Assembly: GCA_963573385.1 (NCBI GenBank)
Contig: CAUYLG010009163.1
Span: 1-64,000, forward strand
DNA: 64,000 nucleotides
Reading direction: 5' to 3'
DNA from: Cacajao melanocephalus
Lineage: Eukaryota > Chordata > Mammalia > Primates > Pitheciidae
Shown: positions 12,593 through 23,392 of the stretch, one piece after another
Layout of the letters: each line of letters starts with the position of its first letter
Position numbering within the stretch: the stretch's first letter is position 1
Notes under the pieces: model-generated
What the model saw: the letters and a program-made list of their open reading frames with translations, nothing else
What the model was told of the DNA's origin: nothing
Databases searched by the model: none
Made by a program: the position numbers and the translations under genes

Positions 12593-14184
12593 CAGAAAAA
12601 TATCGTATCAAAAAATTAGGAAAAGAAAAGCAAAATTTATTAACAGATTTAAAAATTCCCCCTCAAAAATGGTGCCATGGAGACGTTAAGAATTCTAAAC
12701 ATCCTATCGCAGTTTGAGACAGCAATCTTGGCTTTATCTGTTTTTGGAATCAAACTTTTCTACAGGTGAGCTGTCCCCAGGACTTGACCAGGAGCCAAAG
12801 AATTGCATGGCTCTGTACTATTCCATTTGCAAGGAATAGTAAGAAGCTCTTTTGGTCACAGATGTAAAGACGTTATCTCCAATCAGCTTATCCAAATGAA
12901 AAACTGATATTTTGATGCCCACTCATCATATTGTTATGCCTTATTTCTCGATTAATTTGGATGCAGGAAAATAAAGGTGGCTAGTTATTGTATGTAAGTA
13001 AATAAGAAAGCTTAATGTAAAATGTAACACTGTTGGAGGGCTGCCCAATGAGGAATAGTCTTGCTTCTTATGACATGAGTAAGACTGAACCCTGTTTAAG
13101 TGCTGCCGCTGCTCTGGTCTGTATCCTATTTGACAGAATGAGATGCTGAGACCCTAGTTGGCCCTTAGCTGCCCCTCGACCTTGGATATGCAATGTAATG
13201 GCATAGAGCAGGACACTGATGACAACATCAGCCACCTCTGTGCTGATAGAGATGCCCTGGCCCAGTAGACCGTTCTGCTCTCAAAGGTAGGGGGTTGAGG
13301 AGACATGGGCAGTATGTGCTATTTCTTCTCTCTTTGTCCATTGAACGCAAATACATATGTTTGTTTCATTTTTAGAAGTCTAATGCTAAGACTGGTCAAT
13401 CCCATTGGGTCCTGCGTGTGAGTACAGAAGGACTGAGATTAAAAGTATTTACTACTGCATTCCCAGTATTATGCAGTAGTATTCCCCAGTAATCAGTCCT
13501 GGCACCAATGTTATAGAAGCAACAACAAAAAGATTTTTGAAAAGCATTTAATATTTATAGAAAAAGTATTAATATCTTCTTTGTAGGAAAAATAAGACAT
13601 TTGTTTTATTTTGAATGACTTATGATTAGAATATCATATTCATTTCAGTGAGTATGACCTGAAAAGACTGTAATCAAAGTAGTCTATATTTCTCCTTGTC
13701 CATAAGTCCTCTAGCTAAATCAGGGAGCTAATTTTAACAGCTTGATAGTTCTGTTTCTAATAACAAATGGGGGTTGGGGGAAATTGCACTATGATTTATA
13801 TATTCCAGCCCTATGTAAGTGAATTAGTGTGAGTTAGTCTTCCTAAGTCAAGAAGCACTTTCTGAGTGAATGTCTGAGAGGAAGACCCTACCTAGCCAAT
13901 TGGCGATATCACCAAAGTAAAGGTTCCTGAAGACGCTCCAATCTTAATGCCTAGTTTTCATTCAAACAAGACCTCTTACTGTACGATCCTAGGGAGAACC
14001 ATTTCATGATTCTCCGTATAAAAGGGCCTTCGAACACTTACCTTGTAACTGGTGCCCCATGAAGTTACCACGAACGGGTGTCAACAGTTATAATCCTTTT
14101 GTTTTAGGAAGGTGGAGGTGATAATTTAGGTCCTGAAAGATGTCGATTTTAGCTAAAAGAATACTGGGCTGTATATAGGAGAAC
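12593..14184. other. Single-copy interval with one small inverted repeat
   Basis: No repeat family or exon is recognised. A perfect 11-bp inverted repeat lies at 13450-13460 (tactactgcat) and 13471-13481 (atgcagtagta), with a 10-nt loop. Confidence 0.5.
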
Positions 14185-14300
14185 TGTTTTTAACAAGCTG
14201 TGCAACCCTGATTAAATAACTTTTCTGGGCTCCAGTAATCTCCTTTACAGAATGAGAAAACGATTAAAGTAGAGGATCATGAAATCTAGGGGTTAGCTCT
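14185..14300 (+). repeat. MIR fragment
   Basis: The segment aagctgtgcaaccctgatta, then ttttctgggctccagtaatc, then tttacagaatgagaaaacga, matches the sense MIR core (gctgtgtgaccttgggcaag through ctcatctgtaaaatgggg). Confidence 0.6.
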
Positions 14301-15084
14301 AAGCTTCATATTCTTTATTATACATTTTACAGGTCATTGCTCATGATCCCACTACTTGCCATTTTATTAAGTCCAGGGAGGAGCCCCTTCCTCGTTCCTG
14401 ACCAGAAGCTTCTACTTTTTCTCTCTGCACAGCTTACACCATTCATGTAGTTCCATGGCAAGAAAAAACAGGCCTAGAGGTACTCAGACCCTGGGGCTAA
14501 GGTCGGAATTAAGTGAGGCAAGGAGGTGTTCAGAGTATGATACCAGAGGACTAACACCAAGCACTTCATTGGGAAGGAAAGGGCTAATTTGGTAATTAAT
14601 CAATGGAACTCATGAGAGAGCACTGCTGAAAAACAGTGAACAGTGTATAGGGACAGAAATGGGAACTAGGAGAGAGTAGAGAAAGGAGCAGGAGAACACA
14701 GTGGGTACCAATGGAGAAGCCTTAGGCCTTCTCAGCACGCAGCGTGCTAACAGCTGGGTTCACTTAAAGGAGCAAGAATGGAGGTACTACATTGCAAGGC
14801 TCTGTTTCCTTAGCACAGTCCCAGAGGGCTGGGATATAAAGAAAGTATCCTAGAGGGGAGAGGTCCCTACCTCTATGGGTCCCACCCTGACACAGAACTT
14901 TAAAACGGGGTCTGGCAGAATGCATATTCTCTCCATCCTTCTCGTCCTCAATGCCTTTGCTCAGTGGCCCCCCCAACTGAGATCCTGCCCCTGGCTCCCC
15001 TTCTTTGGGATATCCCTCACTTAAACTGCCCACCTTGCTCCCACAGGTACAATCTATCAGGTCAGTGCCTATTGGATCAAATGG
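14301..15084. other. Single-copy interval, no gene seen
   Basis: A GC-richer stretch lies around 14930-15040. It has an open minus-strand frame (14764-15033) with low-complexity Gly/Glu/Lys composition, no recognisable domain and no splice context, so I do not call it a gene. Confidence 0.45.
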
Positions 15085-15225
15085 ATGTGTTTATTTTTAT
15101 ACGTACTGTCTCTCCACCAACTAGATTGTAAATTCTTTGAGTGCAGGAAAACTTGTTTACCATAGGATCTCTAGCACCCAGCACAATGTCTAGCACGTAT
15201 TAAGGAGAAAACATTGATCTGTGGC
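15085..15225 (+). repeat. L2 3' end
   Basis: The ordered phrases tgtctctccaccaactagat, tgtaaattctttgagtgcag and gatctctagcacccagcaca match the sense 3' end of L2-type LINEs (ctagaatgtaagctcc, then tatccccagcgcctagaac). Confidence 0.65.
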
Positions 15226-15484
15226 ATATGGAAAGGCATCAGGCTTCATGCTTTGTGATTCCCCTCTTCTTTCTTGCTCACCAGAATCTGAGATCCCCAG
15301 TATCACTCCAGCACCTGAGTTCCCTTTGCCTGGAAAAATGACCAATATCTTTCTCATTTTTCTGGAGGAAACTTAGTTAAATAAAATTATTCTAGTATAT
15401 GAAGTAACTTCCACGCTGGAAGGGCATTCCATCAGTTGGTTAACCTTCCACAGATAAAAGTAGAGGCTCTGTCAGACCATTGAC

Positions 15485-15612
15485 CATGGGGGTCAGGTCA
15501 GAATCCTCTGGAAAAACCCCGAAGGATAAGTAAGAGAGTTTTACAAATTTATAGACGGCTGGGCTCCACTTCCAGAGATCCTGAATTAATTGATTTGAGG
15601 AAAGGCCACAGT
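15485..15612 (+). repeat. MER5-like hAT-Charlie fragment
   Basis: The blocks tcagaatcctctggaaaaa, ggctgggctccacttccaga and gatcctgaattaattgattt resemble MER5A/MER5B-type non-autonomous hAT elements (agaatcacctgg, gggccccacccca, ctgaatcag). Terminal repeats are not preserved. Confidence 0.45.
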
Positions 15613-16814
15613 GTTTCCATTAGCTCCCTGGATTCTAATTAGAGCCACGGTTAAGACCCTCGAGACACAGCAGATCTCAGTCTCTGCTGCAGTGTCGGTG
15701 CCACGGGGCAATGGAGAAAGCTCAATGGGTCTCAGGTGAGTCTCCTCAGCCTCCCCCGTAGCTCAGATCCCGTGAGCACACGCTGGAGCAACCTAGGCAC
15801 AGCCAAAGCGAGGCACGCACTCTCTGAGATCCAAGATCTGTAGCCTGGGGTGTGGCTTCAACTCCACTAAAACATGTTCTGATCCAACAGTCTCTGCAAC
15901 TTCATCACACCCCTCAGGAGTGGAAGTGGAGGCTTCGTCAATTTATTTGTTCAAGTTTATTCTACTAAGTGATACAACTGGAACCGCCAACCAGGTAAGT
16001 CTGACTCTTAAGGTTGTACTTAGACTTTTATTAAAGACCGAGCCCTATGCAAGTGAAACTTTCCTCATTTCTAGAAAACAAACTGGTAATCGACAGGATC
16101 TTCTGAGTCTCGCAGCTGGGCCATTAAGCACACATGCCAGTGCCACTGCCGCTGAGACTCAAAGTCAGCTCTTTCCACATCCCTGAAATTTTCCTCATGG
16201 GCCAGCTCTCTCTGTTGTCAAGCACGGCCCAGAAGGACCTGCCTTGTGATTAAGCTTGGAAGTGCTGGGCTTGAAGGGACTTGGCGACCATTTGTTTCCT
16301 TAATGCCCAGCTATAAGCAACAGAGTTTATAGTTGCAGATGAATTTTTTCCCTCATTGCAAATGGCTTTGATTTAATAATAACATTTTCCAAGCCATTGG
16401 CCCATAATGAGGATTATTGCCTGTGGGTATTTAATACAGGAAAAAAGAAATGGGTCCACTTTACTGTGCAAATGGCTGCCACAAACCCTGCAGCAGGAGG
16501 GCTTGGGTAACCATTTTACTACAACACTTTCTGGGCTGTGTAAAGTTGCAGGCAGTTAAATTCTCTTTCGTTGAGCCAAAGCTCAACCAAGTCTCAATGG
16601 ATAACTTTGCTGGGAACCAGCTTTCAAAAGCCGAAGTCCACTTTATTCTGCTGTCTTAAGCAGGGTCTGAAAAGAGTTGATGAGTTTGCAAGCTAACTCA
16701 GAGGAGATGGAGCCAAGTCAAGGATGGGTGGTGAAGGAGGCGAGGCTGGGCCAGGAGGTGGAGGAGGCCATGCCGAATTTTGAAGATGAAGGAAATGACA
16801 GAACAATGCCAAGT
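15613..16814. other. Single-copy interval with CpGs and a strong donor-like site
   Basis: No repeat is recognised. Around 15660-15840 CpGs are more frequent than in the surroundings, and tctcaggtgagtctcc near 15730 is an ideal 5' splice-site consensus. The TAAT-rich stretch at 16330-16440 resembles a conserved non-coding element. No continuous coding frame with acceptor and donor could be established. Confidence 0.4.
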
Positions 16815-17005
16815 GAACTAGGGCTTTTTTCTGATGTGATCTCATTTAATCGTTCTATCAGCTCTGTGTGGTAGATATGCCTGTCTGACGAGGAAAGTAA
16901 TGCCTTTGAGATGCAGAGGAACTTTTCTCAGTGCACAAATAAATAGCAGAGCATGAATTCCAATGCAGGTTTGTCTGGCGGGGAAACCTATGATCTTCCC
17001 ACTGT
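16815..17005 (-). repeat. MIR element, antisense
   Basis: The order tgatctcatttaatcgttct, ctctgtgtggtagatatgcc, cgaggaaagtaatgcctttg, agcagagcatgaattccaat, is a reverse MIR reaching into its tRNA-derived head. Confidence 0.65.
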
Positions 17006-17559
17006 GCAGTGTGGCTTGTGTGCATCTGGCTGTCTGCTCATGCCAAGGCAGCCTCAGGCACTCTTCGGAAGCTTTCTGCTATTCTGCATAAGCACCTCCC
17101 CTTTCTGAACCCTGAAGTTCTCAGCGCTCAGGGCCAGTTGCTCAGCTGTCCTGTCTCATGTTCCTACCCAGAATGGGCTTCCTAGCAGGCATGTGTTCCC
17201 TAGTAGGAGTTTGCCGGTGGTTTCTGTCACCTGATGGTACTGACAGGTTGGGTGTTATCTAAATCCATGTGAGAAAAGGCAGTTCCTCCCTGTGCTGGAG
17301 ACAAGACACATTTCTAAGTTTCAAAGTGAGAGCTGCCAGCTGCTTACACTTGTCTCCAGTAACTAGCTTTCTCAGTGGAGGCAGTGAGGGTGGTAGTAGT
17401 AATTAGGAGTGGAGAGGAGGGGGTTAGGAAGCAAGGAAGAGGAAATTGGAGCCTTGAGGTCTGCGGACACTTCCTGGTTCTTAGCCGTTAACTGAAGGGT
17501 CTCTGCCTTAGCCTCCAACTTCCACCCCTAGTGTGTTTCCCAACTCACATTTTCCTTAT
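17006..17559. other. Single-copy interval, no gene seen
   Basis: Moderately GC-rich sequence without a recognisable repeat or exon. Confidence 0.4.
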
Positions 17560-17785
17560 GGGCCAAGAAGTGTGTCGAGCATGTTACATACATTAACTCA
17601 CCTGATCCTATGTTAATCCTGTGAGGCTGCCCTTATTGTTAGCCCCAGTTTGCAGGTGAGGACATCGAGATGCGAGATGGAGGCTGAGTCACTTGTCCCA
17701 GGACATGCAGCTGATTAGTGGCACAGTCAAGACCCTAGACGGGTGACCTGACTCTCAGTCAAGCTGTCCCCAGGCTCACAGCACT
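17560..17785 (-). repeat. MIR element, antisense
   Basis: A well-preserved reverse MIR: acatacattaactcacctga, tcctgtgaggctgcccttat, ccccagtttgcaggtgagga, gtcacttgtcccaggacatg, cagctgattagtggcacagt. Confidence 0.75.
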
Positions 17786-20361
17786 GCCTCTTGTGATGGC
17801 TGTGTTTTCTGAGGCCGAGAAATGCTGCCATTTTACAGTGCATCTCCATTCCTGATACTCCCTCAGTGTTCTACCCAGACCGCATCCACCTCCCTCTTCT
17901 GTCAGCACCGCGCACAGAATCTTTGTCTCAGATTGCTTTTGTCACTGGATCTCAGCATTCTGTAGAGTTCAAACCTATTTTGTGGTTCCTGAAGTGGTTT
18001 TGAAGTGATACTTAAAAGGTGAAAAGAGAAATTCAAAAGCCCCCAAGTGTTGTCTTAAAAAAAAATTACAAAAAACGTCTTCTGAGCCTGGCCACAAGAA
18101 ACTGACGATAGCGTCTGTGTAATCTGTTGACAACATGGTAGAGCTGCCTTTTATTTTTTAAAATTCTTCCCCTGCGTTGTGATTCAATTTTATGAATGTT
18201 TTCAGATAGTGTCCTTTTTATTTATAGTGGTAATACTACCCTTCCAACTGCAAAGTTTTTCCATCTGTCCAGTTCTCTAATACCCTCTAGGGTCCTAACC
18301 AACTTTGAGCCCTCGCAGGAGTGCTGGTGAGGTGGTTCATGCTGAGGTTTGGAAAGGATATTTGTCCAGTGGCCAGAAGTGTTGAGGAGCCAGAGGGAAC
18401 ATGTCAAATATGTCCTGGGAGTGTAGAGGACTCATAGCCTAGTAGCCAAAGCAGTCATCAAGTCCAAGAGAGCAAAGAGAAGTGCTAGAAGTTGTCTAGA
18501 ACCAGGAGATGAAGGCCAAGAAACTGCTAGATACTGGAACAGAACAGTATATGCAGAGCGCAGGCAAGGAAATCCCACAGCAGTTGCCTTGCATGGAGCA
18601 TGGAATGCTCTCTCATTTGGGCAAGTCATACATGCATGTGTGCTTATGTGTGACTTAAGTCCAGCTTCAAACATAAAGAAGTGACAAAGTCGAGCTGTTC
18701 AAAACTGAGTCAGCAACTGCATAGGGAATGGTTTCTGCCGTTCACAGCTGAACCTGGAAGAGGGAAGGCTGTGGGCCAGAGGCAGCGCCTCTTCCACAGC
18801 CATGTTGAGGAAATTTCCAGCGTATACCTCCCCAGGGTGTTTACTGCCAGAATGGTGGCCTAAGAAGCTACAGTTGCTGCAAAGCCCTTCCTGTGCGAGT
18901 TGGATCGGAAGAGCCAGGAAGTGTCCCTTTCATTCGCTTTGGAGGAAGGTTGAATAAAACTGCCCAGGAGGCATCAGTATCTTAGGCTCAGGGGGTTGGG
19001 GGGCGGGGAGAGGGAGAAGGACTTTGCAATCAAATTGGGAAGGGATTTGGCACACAATTACTCAAATGTCCCAGAGGCCAGAGAGGTCTGGAGAAACAAG
19101 GGATACATGTCAAAATCTTACTCCTGACCTTCAAATCCCTTCTCAGATTTTATTATCTTCTATTTCCGAAACTCCTATCTATCACATAGTAGTATTACAT
19201 TAAATTGTCTGTATTGCTGGCTGATGATTGCAGTTTGCCCTATTTTCTCTTATTCTGCCTCAATGGCCTCTTCATGCCCCTTAATCTTTTTTATGTAACC
19301 TACATGTCAGCTGGGGCCCTTTCCCCCTAGGTTTCTCCTCCTTGATTCCATCCCATGATGTAACAGAATCCACAGTCCTCCCAGGGGTGTCTAGTGAGTC
19401 TGAAGGTTAGTGCCCCTATTGAAGAGCATTCATGGTAAAAAATAGAAATAAGAAAAATAAAAAATAAATCCTCCCTTCCTGCCAGGCCATAAAATAATCA
19501 GTTGGCTCTTTAAGGTATGAGCAAATGTTTCAGATCTCTAACATACAGACTCGATCAAAGGAGTTTTTCCAACGGTGTTTCTCTTATTTTTCACTCGAGA
19601 ATATCAAGTAATCAGATATTTCCCATCCTGATTTGTCAAGCCTCTGCTAAGGAGGATTCTGTCTTTGCTTCAAAAATTCAAACAGGGAAGGCTTATCTCT
19701 CCTGTATTAGGAGGAGCAGACAAAAAGGAGTTGGTCGACATCAAAGCCGAAAGCGCAATATGCGATCAATGCTTTAGAGAAAATGGTCTGCTTGCAAGGT
19801 GAGCAGACTCCATTTTTAAGAGTCAGGGTGATTAACACGAGTGACATCCAATTACAATCCTTCCTTGCTATCTGTGACTCTGAAATGTTGACTTCATATT
19901 TTTTAAGAGAAATATTACAAAATAATCAACATGAATAATATTCCAGGACAGAAGAAAAGATTTTTTTAAATAAACTCATGGAATATGTTGTGTTTTTCTT
20001 CTTTTCCTTTGTTGTAAGGTACACAAGTTATTGTACTATTCTAAGCTTCAAAAACGCTAGCCATGATTTATTAAGTCCACCATATTTTTTCAGATTAAGA
20101 AAGGGTTTTTATATGGCTGAGGTTCAAGGTTCTTGGAATTTGAGGCAAGGTTTTTTTCAGGCCCTTGGCTTCTCCATCTTTGGCTCTGGTATCTGTCCAT
20201 GTTATAATTTTTTCATTTTCAACTTGGGGTAAGAAATGTAGACCATCCATAAATTTCCATAAGAAGTTTTCTCACACAACAGAAAACATAATCTTTCAAC
20301 ACCTGCTAACTTTCTTCCTCTCTTTTTCTCTATATGAATTGAGAAAATTCTTGGAATTCTA
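17786..20361. other. Largely single-copy interval
   Basis: No gene is confirmed. Points of note are an NF-E2/MARE-type motif tgagtcagca at 18706-18715, a G-run near 18990-19010, and a small cluster of CpGs at 19540-19770 ending near aaggtgagca (about 19796), which is donor-like. The sequence at 19110-19390 may be an old unrecognised repeat. Confidence 0.4.
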
Positions 20362-20640
20362 TTTTTTTTTTTTTTTTTTTTTTGAGACAGAGTCTTGGGC
20401 TGTCACCCAGCTGGAGCATGGTGGCTGATCTCGGCTCACTGCAACTTCTGCTGCCCAGGTTCAAGCGATTCTCCTGCCTCAGCCTCCTGAGTAGCTGATA
20501 CTACAGGCACGTGCCACCATACCTAGCTAATTTTTTGTATTTTATTAGAAACGGGATGTCACCATATTGGCCAGGATGGTCTCCATCTGACCTTGTGATC
20601 CACCCACCTGGGCCTCCCAGAGTGCTGGGATTACAGGCAT
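20362..20640 (-). mobile_element. Alu SINE, antisense, 5'-truncated by about 20 bp
   Basis: A 22-nt T run (the A-tail on the other strand) is followed by gagacagagtcttgggctgt and the Alu body. The element stops at ggattacaggcat without the gagccaccgcgcccggcc end. The flanks carry ggaattct on both sides (20353-20360 and 20643-20650), a short target duplication showing the truncation happened at insertion. Confidence 0.93.
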
Positions 20641-20650
20641 AAGGAATTCT

Positions 20651-21534
20651 TAATTTTTTCCTCTGTATTTTGCATTTATTGGAGGTTTTCCTTGTTGCTG
20701 TACCAAGCTTTAGTACCCACTCCCTCAAGACCCGCAGAAGAAGTGAAAGTCCTGTACTTAATGTTACCCCTCTCTTAGAGGGCGATCAAGATTATAACTG
20801 GCAACATTTGTGTGTTGCAGTAAGTTTGCTCCGGCATCTTTCAACTTCTTGCTCTTTTATTTCTGCTTTAAATGCAAGTCCTCTTAATGATCTTCGAGAC
20901 TTAGAACCTTCCAGAGAGATTTGGTTGCTGCAGAAGTTGCTCTAGCTTAGGCTCAGGGTCATAATTACATGAACACTTGCTATGCCACCAAGGTATAGCA
21001 ACTGTGTCATGTTTGTCATGCTGTTACTGCATCCTGGGTAGACCCAAAAGCCTCAGTTTGTCTTTAGAGCTAAACTTTTATTAATTGAGGGGAAAAAAGA
21101 TTTCTCAATGCATATCTGACACAGCTGGATGCAAGAAGGTGCTAATGGACCAGCAACTGCCTCAAATACATTTTAATAAAGCGACTTCCAAGAAGCCATG
21201 TGCAACTGAGATAAGAATATGAAAGAAGTCCAGAAGCTGGAAGGAGGTTAGAGAGACAACAGAAAAGGGTCAATGTGTAAGTCTTAGTGGGAGTAATGAA
21301 GTCAGGCCTTCAAGGGCAGGTGTCTTTCAAAAAATTCCACCCAGGGCTTGCTTTTCTTTTCTATCCTACAGGCTTGGTAGAAGTGAAAATCGCTACTCAA
21401 TTATGCAAGCAGCAGAGAGCAGCTGCCTACTATGAACCAGAGTCATTCATTAACACAAACCAACATATAGTGAGTTGTTCTACAGACAAGTCCTACATTG
21501 GACACTGTTACTTATGCAAGGAAGAGTAATCCCA
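20651..21534. other. Single-copy interval, no gene seen
   Basis: Open frames here have no recognisable domain. No repeat family is recognised. Confidence 0.4.
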
Positions 21535-22235
21535 TCCCTAACCTGTAGGGGCTTCCAGTCCAGCAGATAGACAGGTAACCAATTAACTATAGTACAAGAC
21601 ATATTGAAGTAGATAGAAAAATCGATGTAGTAATACAGAACAGGGAATAACCAAGTAATTCATTCTTACCAAGGAAATCAGGGAAACTTAAAAGAAGTGA
21701 TTTTTTTTCAATTCAACTTTAAGGAGTAAATGTATTTCAAAATGCTCAGAGGGGTGAGAAGGTAATTCAAGAGAGAAAGAACTGTAAAAGCATGAAAGAA
21801 AACAGCTTTTAGGGGAGGACTAAGGCATTAAACATACAGAAACACAGACTGTGCAGAAGGACCCTAGGAGATAAACTTGAAAAGATATTTTGGAACTTGA
21901 TGAAGCTCTAAGGAGTTTAGACTTTTTTCTCTGAGCAATGGAAGAGCCATCCAAGTTGTTAAGGCTAAACATGATAAAAACTGTGTTACAGGAAATCACA
22001 TTGGCAGCAGCATGGATTGAATGGGTTGGTATCAGAGGCAGAGAGACTAGTATAGTGTAGAGGCTCTTATCCTGCAAGTAAGAAATAAACAAATCATCTC
22101 TAAGAATTGATGACGACCTGAGCTGAAATTGTGAGTGTGGGAATGAGGAGAAAGGGAGGGATTGAAAGTATATTGTTGGAATAAATTGATGAGGCTCAGG
22201 AATGTGGTAGAATGAAAACAAAACAATTCTTGCAC
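21535..22235 (-). repeat. Old LINE 3' region (L1M/L2-type), antisense
   Basis: Ordered blocks match the reverse of the family at 4446-5690: ctctaaggagtttagacttt, gagcaatggaagagccatcc, aaatcacattggcagcagca, and gagactagtatagtgtagag. The 145-codon minus-strand open frame across 21820-22257 is within this repeat and has no known product. Confidence 0.6.
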
Positions 22236-23274
22236 TGTCTGGAAAAGCTTTCAGCACAAGGATAATGGAGATTATCTTTCCCTATACTGGATGACCCTCA
22301 GCAATAGCTAAGGTATTTGAATGTTCTGTCCTTAACACCTGAGCTTGATAAATATTAGGCCTACTTTCAGTTCTTAGATCTGTGTATAACCCATCAGTGC
22401 CTCTCACCTCTAGTGTTTATCCAGGTTTGTAGTCTTTGCCAGAGAAAAGAAAGCATCATTAGAGAAACAAGCCACCAGTCTCTCCTCCTGTCACTTGGAT
22501 ACTTCACAGTGTGAATTAAATGTACAGTGATTGTACATGGTACAAAATTTTACATAGCTCACATAAAAATGGGTGGTAGGCATACAAAGCAGAGAAAGCA
22601 GAGACGGGAAGGCAGGGAGAAGATGCTCTCTTGCTTAATGGATAGTTCTGGTAGGCAGAGGAAGTATCCAATTTGGACCATCAGCCAAGCTTAAAATATC
22701 CTCCTGCCCAGCACCTGGCCTCTTTGGCTCTTTTCAACTGTTTTTGGAAATTTTGGAAACACAATTTGGCTGGTATGTTTGTTGTAGGGCTCTGCCTGGG
22801 GTCAGGTCCCAGCCATCATCACTGGCTGAAACAGAATGTGAAAGGATAATATCCACAGTGAAAAATATCAGCAGGGACTTTCATGACAGGTTTTAGCTTT
22901 TTTTTTCTTTGAGAATAAGTAAAAGCAAGAAATAATAACTTTATAGACTCAGCCCACACAGCACTTATCAGCTAGAGAAAGGCCATCCTTGGTTAAGACA
23001 TGGATGTTATTTAAATTCCATGTTTAATTTAGAGAGATCTCAAGGAAAACCTAAGGTATGTCAGGATGGAGAATTGCACATCATCTTGGGTCTTTGTTGG
23101 AAAATCCATAGTAAGGGTGAGATTACCTGGAGTAGGAATCTGCTAAGGAAGACATTCTATCAAAGGATCAGTTTACCTGAAAAATCGTATTGAGTAAAAA
23201 TCTTCGTATTCCCTACTTTCTATGTCCTTCTCTAGGCATCACATTTTTAGATGAGTGCCATTTTTTCAAATTCA
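22236..23274. other. Single-copy interval, no gene seen
   Basis: No repeat family or exon is recognised. Confidence 0.4.
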
Positions 23275-23392
23275 GTGTGTATAAATGTCATCTGCAGAAC
23301 TCAATATAAACCTCAATGCTTCTGACGAGGTTGATGTAGAGTTGAGTCCAGTAACCTGAATTTTTAACAAGCACACTAAATGAATCTGCACC
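23275..23392 (+). repeat. MER5A-like hAT-Charlie fragment
   Basis: The segment ctgaatttttaacaagcaca, preceded by degraded catcacctgg- and gggccccac-like blocks, follows MER5A order (ctgaatcagaat, ttaacaagc, gtgattc). It is a non-autonomous DNA transposon remnant without transposase. Confidence 0.5.

Noticed and set aside
21820..22257. 145-codon minus-strand frame
   Set aside because: Most of it falls in an antisense old LINE 3' region and it has no domain or splice context.
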